Shown here: positions 7,134 to 11,505 of the stretch, one piece after another
Numbering within the stretch: position 1 is the stretch's first letter
Layout: each line of letters opens with the position of its first letter
Source of the DNA: JBCDAP01 sp038747915
Lineage (GTDB): Bacteria; Planctomycetota; Phycisphaerae; Phycisphaerales; UBA1924
DNA: 11,505 bases
Assembly (NCBI GenBank): GCA_038747915.1
Contig: JBCDJJ010000097.1
Coordinates: forward strand, 1-11,505
Direction of reading: 5' to 3'
The notes under the pieces: model-generated
Told to the model about the DNA's origin: nothing
Database searches by the model: none
The model's input: the letters and a program-made list of their open reading frames with translations, nothing else
Made by a program: the position numbers and the translations under genes

Positions 7134-8162
7134 TCAATCAGGTTGCGATTGTTCCGTGGGTTGCTCAATGCTCGATAAGAACTGTTTCTTCTTTTCGCTC
7201 CATCTCGCGGTAGGCCCAGCATCTATTTTGAGAGATTCAGTAATGAGATCTCGAATATCATCTAGATGAGTTGATTCGTTGCTTGACTTAATCTGAAGAT
7301 CTTGCAGTACCTTCGGTAGATCGTCGATTTTCTGATTTGGCGGCAGGAGGACCACTATTCTTTTCGACAGGATCCAGCATGCTCCTAATTCCAGAATACA
7401 CATAAAGCTATTAATAAAATTACTCGACGGTATACAGAGATAAATTTCTGTTCCTTCAAGTCGCTCCTGAATCCACTTGGCCCATTGATCGCCTGGGCCG
7501 ACGCCAAGTCCCTCCACTGAGGTGCACACAATGTCTGTTGCGGCGAGTCCTGTTATTCCTGTTTCAAGAAAATCCGTAAGAGAATTTACAAATTTGTGAT
7601 CAAGGGATGAATGGCCAATGAAGATTCGCTGCCCTTCATTTAGCACTGGACGGCCTAGATGTGAACTTGTGGCAACTGGCTTTAACTCGTTACTAGTCGC
7701 ATCTGAATCGATGCCCGGGCTCAATTTGTCGTTCTGTGGCACTACGTGCGGCGGATGTGAATACGGGTGTGGGTCGGCTTCGGCAGCCGTGCGCACCGAT
7801 AACGCCGTGCGATCGGTAAATGCTAGGCCACTCTTGGAAGAGTAGTGAAGTCCTTCTCGGTCAAGTGAACTGTGTATTTTTTTCAGTATACTAGTTCGAT
7901 CTTCTTCTTCTATCTTCATATAATATTCAAATAATTGTTCGATAAGATAATCCAACAGAGAGAATTTATCACAATTGATATCTCTATTACAAATTCGCAA
8001 CCATTCTATAACTTTTTCGCGCTTACTGCATGACCAATTTGACTTAAAATCAGGAGCTCCTCCCGATAAAAATCGAGTCTCAATTTCACTGCCCGTGAAT
8101 ATTTTCGGATATATCTCGGAAAGTATTCCGATTACTCTTGCCGGAATGGTCCAACTACTCAT
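7134..8162 (-). CDS. TIR-domain protein with AbiJ-like N-terminal region (putative anti-phage effector)
   Basis: This is a 342-residue soluble protein. Residues about 178-310 are a TIR domain: RIFIGHSSLDHKFVNSLTDF (179-198) is the first strand and helix; DIVCTSVEGLGVGPGDQW (210-227) and IYLCIPSSNF (240-249) follow. SFMCILELGACW (252-263) contains the conserved Glu258 that is catalytic in NAD-cleaving TIR enzymes, and KRIVVLLPP (267-275) comes next. Residues about 5-115 are helical, ending in LDREGLHYSSKSGLAF. This resembles the N-terminal regions of AbiJ-type abortive infection proteins; that link is my inference. Residues 116-175 are a flexible linker. Bacterial TIR proteins of this kind commonly act in phage defence by depleting NAD+. 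The gene is strongly AT-rich (14 of 60 bases are G or C at 7921-7980) against a high-GC background, which points to transfer. The ATG at 8162 lacks a clear Shine-Dalgarno site, and AT-rich TATAAA-like sequence precedes it. A small gene lies 43 bases upstream on the same strand. Confidence 0.88.
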   Translation of the reverse strand: MSSWTIPARVIGILSEIYPKIFTGSEIETRFLSGGAPDFKSNWSCSKREKVIEWLRICNRDINCDKFSLLDYLIEQLFEYYMKIEEEDRTSILKKIHSSLDREGLHYSSKSGLAFTDRTALSVRTAAEADPHPYSHPPHVVPQNDKLSPGIDSDATSNELKPVATSSHLGRPVLNEGQRIFIGHSSLDHKFVNSLTDFLETGITGLAATDIVCTSVEGLGVGPGDQWAKWIQERLEGTEIYLCIPSSNFINSFMCILELGACWILSKRIVVLLPPNQKIDDLPKVLQDLQIKSSNESTHLDDIRDLITESLKIDAGPTARWSEKKKQFLSSIEQPTEQSQPD

Positions 8163-8205
8163 AATACTATTACTTTATATGCTTTTTTATTAACCCAAAA
8201 ATAGT

Positions 8206-8532
8206 CTATATCATATGCTCAGTATTTTCGATTGGTCGGCGCTCTTGTCGCGGCAATGGGCAGACCTGCCACGGCCCTTCTATGGTCCCCCGTACAGCGG
8301 CAAAACCGTGAGGCAATGCAGCCAGCTCGCGCATGGTGGGGTCGTGGTCGACGATGGTCTTTAGGGCAACAATCGCGGCGTCGGATTCGGTGCAGTCTTC
8401 GCCGTCGAGGAACTGCCATGTGCCGTCCTCGTCGTGGGAGGCGTAGGTGATCGGGCGACCATCGTCGAAGATCCGGTTGAGCGTGACCGTCGCGAGATTG
8501 GGTGGGTCGGCGAAGGGCCAGCGGTTGGTCAT
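8206..8532 (-). CDS. Small conserved protein of unknown function
   Basis: This is a 108-residue soluble protein. Residues 4-88 (from RWPFADPPNLATVTLNRIF through ITYASHDEDGTWQFLDGED to ALPHGFAAVRGTIEGPW) resemble a short family I recall from diverse bacteria, with a WPF-D-PPN start and an SHDEDGTWQF core; I cannot give it a name or function. The ATG at 8532 is preferred: it begins right at the conserved segment and has a purine-rich GGGCGAGAGA before it. An ATG at 8553 is the alternative. The last roughly 12 codons (RRPIENTEHMI) lie in AT-rich DNA unlike the rest of the gene, so the native C-terminus may have been replaced where the AT-rich island begins. It is followed by the TIR gene after 43 bases on the same strand. 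Co-transcription is possible; a functional link is unproven. Confidence 0.72.
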   Translation of the reverse strand: MTNRWPFADPPNLATVTLNRIFDDGRPITYASHDEDGTWQFLDGEDCTESDAAIVALKTIVDHDPTMRELAALPHGFAAVRGTIEGPWQVCPLPRQERRPIENTEHMI

Positions 8533-8580
8533 GTCTCTCGCCCGTTTGCACATGTTCGTCGAGCGTAATGATGACGCTGT

Positions 8581-8618
8581 TGGTGGGGTTGGTGCAAGGG
8601 GTGATGGTGGGGTTGGTG
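8581..8618 (+). repeat. G-rich 14-bp direct repeat
   Basis: TGGTGGGGTTGGTG occurs exactly at 8581-8594 and again at 8605-8618, a 24-base period, with another G-run (AAGGGGTG) between. Several closely spaced G-tracts on the plus strand could form a G-quadruplex. It lies just upstream of the small gene starting at 8532, where its promoter is expected. Confidence 0.5.
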
Positions 8619-8628
8619 TGGTGCGTTC

Positions 8629-8649
8629 GCGGAGGCTGGAAGCCTCCGC
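8629..8649. repeat. REP-like hairpin
   Basis: A perfect 9-bp stem (GCGGAGGCT at 8629-8637 with AGCCTCCGC at 8641-8649) closes a 3-base loop. On the minus strand the hairpin is followed by GCGAACGC (8630-8623, overlapping the stem by two bases). The same eight bases follow the left hairpin at 31-38, which suggests related mobile repeats. It sits in the 405-base gap between the small gene and the TetR gene. Confidence 0.55.
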
Positions 8650-8676
8650 CACCGGTCCGCGTTGGTGTGGTGTTTT

Positions 8677-8692
8677 GCCACAGGTTTGTGGC
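8677..8692. repeat. Short hairpin
   Basis: A 6-bp stem, GCCACA (8677-8682) with TGTGGC (8687-8692), around the loop GGTT. It has four T before it on the plus strand, so it would end minus-strand transcripts with an A-run, not a U-run. Small and possibly chance. Confidence 0.3.
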
Positions 8693-8866
8693 GTTTGGGG
8701 TGTGTGACGAGTGGTGCGCGGTGTTGAGGTGCGTGTCGCTCGGAAGGTCAGGCCCATGGGATCGGCTGGGCGGATCCTGGTGCTGGAGCGGTCGGGCTCG
8801 GACGCTCGAATTCGGGGTTGGCCGGGGCGCAACTTGAGCGGCTGGGCTTCGACCCTCGCGGTGGAT

Positions 8867-8890
8867 GGAACGATCAATTCGGAACGATCG
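8867..8890 (+). promoter_or_regulatory. Candidate operator upstream of the TetR-type gene
   Basis: GGAACGATC is repeated at 8867-8875 and 8881-8889 with a 14-base period; the second copy contains the palindrome ACGATCGT (8884-8891). The 11-base string CGGAACGATCG (8880-8890) occurs again at 9588-9598 before the SRPBCC gene. Sites shared by a TetR-type gene and its neighbour are typical of autoregulated local repressors. Binding is inferred. Confidence 0.4.
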
Positions 8891-8937
8891 TCCAAGAAAT
8901 AGGAGCTTTGATCTTGACCACTCGTTCCAGATCTGGC

Positions 8938-9546
8938 ATGGTGTGGGGGATGGGTGCGTCACGGGGTCGTCCTCGCGAGTTTGAGACCGATGCGGCGCTG
9001 GACGCCGCGATGCTTGTGTTCTGGGAGCACGGGTACGAGGCGACGGGCGTGGCACAGCTGTGCGGGGCGATGGGGATCGCCAAGCAGAGCATGTACGACT
9101 GGGTGGGCGACAAGCGGGGCCTGTACCTGATGGCGATCGAGCGGTACTACCAGAAGTATCTGTGCGGGCTGAGCGACATGTTGAAGCTCGAGGGCTCGCC
9201 GCTCGGCAACCTGCGGCACTGCCTGGGGGCGATGGCGGAGTACGCGAAGCAACCCAAGTGCCACGGGTGCCTGGTGACCAACGCCCAGAGCGAGTTCGGG
9301 ACGACCGATGAGGAGCTCGCGAGGGTGACCGCGCGGATCGAGGCGTTCATTGTCGAGGCATTCCGCGATGTGCTCGAGCGTGCCCAGCGAGCGGGCGAGA
9401 TCTCGGCGGGCGTGGACTGCCGGGCGATGGCCTCGGCGCTCGCGGTGGTGCGGAACGGGATGATGGTCGCGGGGCGGGCGGGGCAGAGCCACGAGTCGAT
9501 CGACCAGACGATCGCGATGGTGGAATCGATGCTCAAATCAGGGTGA
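8938..9546 (+). CDS. TetR/AcrR family transcriptional regulator
   Basis: This is a 202-residue DNA-binding repressor-type protein. The N-terminal TetR domain runs from GRPREF (residues 10-15) through AALDAAMLVFWEHGYEATGV (19-38) and the recognition helix part IAKQSMYDWVGDKRGLYL (47-64). The C-terminal ligand and dimer region includes KCHGCLVTNAQSEF (107-120), which resembles the GC(L/F)-containing C-domain of the YxaF/ComR-like TetR group. The ATG at 8938 is given as start, but there is no clear ribosome site before it. An in-frame TTG at 8914 has AGGAG 8 bases upstream (8901-8905) and would add 8 residues; the ATG at 8950 is also possible. The repeats at 8867-8890 and 9588-9598 may be its operators. 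The SRPBCC gene 212 bases downstream on the same strand is its likely target. The inducer is unknown. Confidence 0.88.
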   Translation: MVWGMGASRGRPREFETDAALDAAMLVFWEHGYEATGVAQLCGAMGIAKQSMYDWVGDKRGLYLMAIERYYQKYLCGLSDMLKLEGSPLGNLRHCLGAMAEYAKQPKCHGCLVTNAQSEFGTTDEELARVTARIEAFIVEAFRDVLERAQRAGEISAGVDCRAMASALAVVRNGMMVAGRAGQSHESIDQTIAMVESMLKSG

Positions 9547-9587
9547 GGACCGCGTGATGAACACCGGCGTGCCGGCAGATCTCAAAA

Positions 9588-9598
9588 CGGAACGATCG
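9588..9598 (+). promoter_or_regulatory. Second copy of the candidate operator, before the SRPBCC gene
   Basis: CGGAACGATCG matches 8880-8890 exactly (11 bases) and is followed by GTCGT, giving ACGA-TCGG-TCGT as a short inverted repeat. It lies 161 bases before the SRPBCC start. A near copy (CGGAACGATGG, 10 of 11) at 2303-2313 lowers the specificity somewhat. Confidence 0.35.
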
Positions 9599-9758
9599 GT
9601 CGTGATTGAAGCCCGGCGGGCACCCGCGATGCACCGTGTGTGGTGCGCGCGGGCGCGTCGGACGTGTTGGAAGACGGCGGTCGTCGCGGCTGCCTGAGTC
9701 TGTTTCTTGTCGCACCGGCGGCCGCGGTGGCCGCTGCATTTCTTTGGAGACTCACATC

Positions 9759-10850
9759 ATGATTCTGAAGACCGTGATTGTCGCGGGCGCGGTGGTTGCG
9801 TCCGGTGTCGGAACCGTGAACGCTCACCAGCCCCGGCCGCAGGCGCCCCCGCCTCGCGTGGTTGGATCGGTGCCCATCGACTCGGTCACGTCGGCGCCGG
9901 TTCGGGTCATCCGCAGCGTGACGCTCGATGCGACGCCCGGTGTTGTGTTCGACTTCGTGACCGATCATCGGAACTGGCCGGGTCTGGTCGGGCCGATCGA
10001 CTCGGTAAGCGTCCGCGGGTCCGGCGGTCCGGGGAGCACGTGGGCTGTGTCGTTCGGTGATGGCAGCGTGGTGGGCAAGCGCATCGTGGCGTTGGCTGAA
10101 CCGAGAGATTCGGCGCCTGGAACGTTCGCGTACGCGATCACTGACGAGAACCCGTTCGGCGTGCAGGACCATCTATCTGTCGTCGTGATGGCGCCGGCGG
10201 ATGGCGGCGGGACCGTACTGCACTACCACCAGTTCTTGAATCACGCGGACACCGCGTCGATCGTTCCCATGATCGCGAGCGGCACGGACGAGATCGTGGG
10301 GAACGTTCTCGCTCGGTTCGGCGGGTCGCTCCGCGGTGCGTCGGACGGCGGCGGGGTGGTGCGCATCGATCAGCAGCGTGTGATCGAGGCGTCGGCCGAC
10401 CGGGTGTGGACCGTACTGGGCGCGCAGTGGGCGGCCGTACACGAGTGGGCGAGCGCGATCGCGCACTCCGAGGCGATCGGGTGGTCGGACGCGGACCCGG
10501 AGGGGGCGGTGCGGTCGTGCGAGGTGCCGGGCACGCCGGGCTTCCGCGAGCGGATGCTGTCGTACGACGAGGGGACGCGGACACTGTCGTACCAGGTGAT
10601 CGCGGGTGTGCCGCCCTTCGCGGAGCGGGCGGTGAACACGTGGACGATCGAAGAGCTGAGCGACGAACGGGTGGTGGTGCGATCGGCGATCGAGATCGAC
10701 ATCGCGCCGGGCACGCCGGGTAGACCCGCGGGCATGATGATGAGCCAGTTCACGCACCTCATGGACCTGACGTTCGACGAGTTCGTGTACTACGCCGAGA
10801 CGGGTCGGGTCCATCCCCGCGCGATCGGTGCGGGATCGGCGCGTCGGTAA
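9759..10850 (+). CDS. Exported protein with two SRPBCC/START-like domains
   Basis: This is a 363-residue protein. The ATG at 9759 has GGAGA 8 bases upstream (9746-9750); the frame is open further up without a site. Residues 1-22 form a signal peptide (core TVIVAGAVVASGVGTV, cleavage after VNA), and a Pro-rich spacer follows (25-45). Two polyketide-cyclase/SRPBCC-type ligand-pocket domains come next. The first is about residues 47-190 (VRVIRSVTLDATPGVVFDFV at 48-67; NWPGLVGPIDSV at 72-83; LHYHQF near 154-159). The second is about 200-345 (VRIDQQRVIEASADRVWTVL at 201-220; VRSCEVPG at 251-258; TWTIEEL at 294-300). Such folds bind hydrophobic small molecules or lipids. No catalytic residues can be named. 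A TetR-type regulator lies just upstream on the same strand and may control it. The gene ends at a strong hairpin. Confidence 0.85.
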   Translation: MILKTVIVAGAVVASGVGTVNAHQPRPQAPPPRVVGSVPIDSVTSAPVRVIRSVTLDATPGVVFDFVTDHRNWPGLVGPIDSVSVRGSGGPGSTWAVSFGDGSVVGKRIVALAEPRDSAPGTFAYAITDENPFGVQDHLSVVVMAPADGGGTVLHYHQFLNHADTASIVPMIASGTDEIVGNVLARFGGSLRGASDGGGVVRIDQQRVIEASADRVWTVLGAQWAAVHEWASAIAHSEAIGWSDADPEGAVRSCEVPGTPGFRERMLSYDEGTRTLSYQVIAGVPPFAERAVNTWTIEELSDERVVVRSAIEIDIAPGTPGRPAGMMMSQFTHLMDLTFDEFVYYAETGRVHPRAIGAGSARR

Positions 10851-10876
10851 CGCGCTCCTTTGCGTTGGTTTTCGGT

Positions 10877-10908
10877 GCGGCGCCGGTGGTGATGGCCACC
10901 GGCGCCGC
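10877..10908. terminator. Bidirectional terminator hairpin between convergent genes
   Basis: A perfect 13-bp stem (GCGGCGCCGGTGG at 10877-10889 with its complement at 10896-10908) closes the 6-base loop TGATGG. It stands 26 bases past the SRPBCC stop and 18 bases past the trpD stop. Only two T follow on the plus strand, so it is a strong hairpin with a weak U-tract. Confidence 0.7.
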
Positions 10909-10926
10909 TTGATCGTGGCGTGGCGG

Positions 10927-11505
10927 CTACCCCGATTGGTGGGACACCACGGCGAGTTGCTCGAGCGTTCGTGACGCGGCTCCTCCGGAGATGGCGCCCT
11001 GCGCCAGGTCGATCGCGGCAGCAAGTGTCGGGGCGGCGTCACCGGTCCAGAGGGCGGCAGCGGCGTTGAGCTCCACGACATCGCGCGCGGGGGTGCGCTC
11101 GCCGTCGAGGATGCGGCGGATGAGGTCGGCGGACTCGTCGACGGTGTCGACACGGATGGCGTCGAGCGGGGCGAGGTCGTAGCCGAACTCGCGTGGGTCG
11201 ATCTCGTGCTCGGTCACGGTGCCCGCGTCGATGCGCATGGCAGCGGTCGACGCGGAGATGGTGATCTCATCGAGACCGTCGAGGCCATGCACGACCATGG
11301 CTTTGTCGGTGCCGAGCCGCGGGAGGGCCTGGGCGATAAGCGTGGCGCGGTGGCGGTCGTAGACGCCGAGCAGCTGCCGGGTCGCGCCGGCGGGGTTGGT
11401 CAGGGGGCCGAGCAGATTGAAAATGGTGGGGAAGCCGAGGGCCTTGCGGGGGCCGATGGCGTGTTTCATGGCGGGGTGGTGGTGGATGGCGAAGCAGAAG
11501 CAGAC
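10927..11505 (-). CDS. trpD: Anthranilate phosphoribosyltransferase, C-terminal part (cut by window edge)
   Basis: This enzyme joins anthranilate to phosphoribosyl pyrophosphate, the second step of tryptophan synthesis from chorismate, in the cytoplasm. The 192 residues seen run from VCFCFAIHHHPAMKHAIGPR, through GFPTIFNLLGPLTNPAG and RQLLGVYDRH, to VVHGLDGLDEIT. The Asp-Glu pair in the last motif binds the second magnesium ion in characterised TrpD enzymes, and HHHPAM and LGPLTNPA are family signatures. About 150 N-terminal residues, including the GTGGD-type PRPP loop, lie beyond 11505. An internal Met at 11469 is not the start, since conserved sequence continues upstream of it. The stop is TAG at 10927. 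No other trp gene is visible. Identification is firm. Confidence 0.93.
   Translation of the reverse strand, partial: VCFCFAIHHHPAMKHAIGPRKALGFPTIFNLLGPLTNPAGATRQLLGVYDRHRATLIAQALPRLGTDKAMVVHGLDGLDEITISASTAAMRIDAGTVTEHEIDPREFGYDLAPLDAIRVDTVDESADLIRRILDGERTPARDVVELNAAAALWTGDAAPTLAAAIDLAQGAISGGAASRTLEQLAVVSHQSG

Noticed and set aside
6500..7222. 240-codon minus-strand frame
   Set aside because: Low-complexity Pro/Thr/Ser/His/Arg product, no ribosome site, and it runs into the TIR gene in another frame.
8219..9055. 278-codon minus-strand frame
   Set aside because: Overlaps the small conserved gene in a different frame and the TetR gene on the other strand; Arg/Pro/His-rich product without motifs.
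10173..11153. 326-codon minus-strand frame
   Set aside because: Antisense to the SRPBCC gene and out of frame with trpD; Arg/His/Pro-rich product typical of a shadow frame.

Overview
The window looks like a chromosomal piece of a high-GC planctomycete, most likely of the Phycisphaerae/Phycisphaerales. The grounds are gene content and style: long secreted proteins with Asp-rich, dockerin-like calcium-binding repeats that end in Cys-Pro, a strongly GC-biased third codon position, short REP-like hairpins between genes, and loosely packed genes on both strands. This placement is inferred from sequence style only; no marker gene such as rRNA is present.

Layout from left to right. Positions 1-350 hold a twin REP-like hairpin and a good Rho-independent terminator. 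The terminator serves a large secreted protein with EF-hand-like repeats (351-2168, minus). After a gene-poor stretch comes a two-pass membrane protein with a helical, TPR-like tail (2858-3865, minus). Divergent from it lies a short plus-strand pair: a 52-residue YqaE/Pmp3-type membrane peptide (4029-4187) and an alpha/beta hydrolase (4205-5023). Converging on the hydrolase are a second secreted dockerin-like protein (5036-5917, minus) and, upstream of that, a small coiled-coil lipoprotein (6093-6503, minus).

Positions 6504-7133 are intergenic, with hairpins and a possible decayed HTH-like reading frame. Next is the most interesting part: an AT-rich island (about 7140-8240) encoding a TIR-domain protein (7134-8162, minus) with an AbiJ-like N-terminal region. 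This is a probable acquired anti-phage (abortive infection) effector. Directly upstream on the same strand is a small conserved protein of unknown function (8206-8532), whose 3' end runs into the AT-rich DNA.

The right part has a TetR/AcrR-type regulator (8938-9546, plus) and, 212 bp downstream, an exported protein with two SRPBCC/START-like domains (9759-10850, plus). A short repeated sequence lies in front of both genes and may be the regulator's operator. The window closes with the C-terminal part of trpD, anthranilate phosphoribosyltransferase (10927-11505, minus, cut by the window edge). It is separated from the SRPBCC gene by a bidirectional 13-bp-stem hairpin.

No rRNA, tRNA, CRISPR array or transposase was seen. 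Apart from the YqaE-hydrolase pair, the TIR gene with its upstream neighbour, and the TetR gene with the SRPBCC gene, the genes do not form an obvious pathway.
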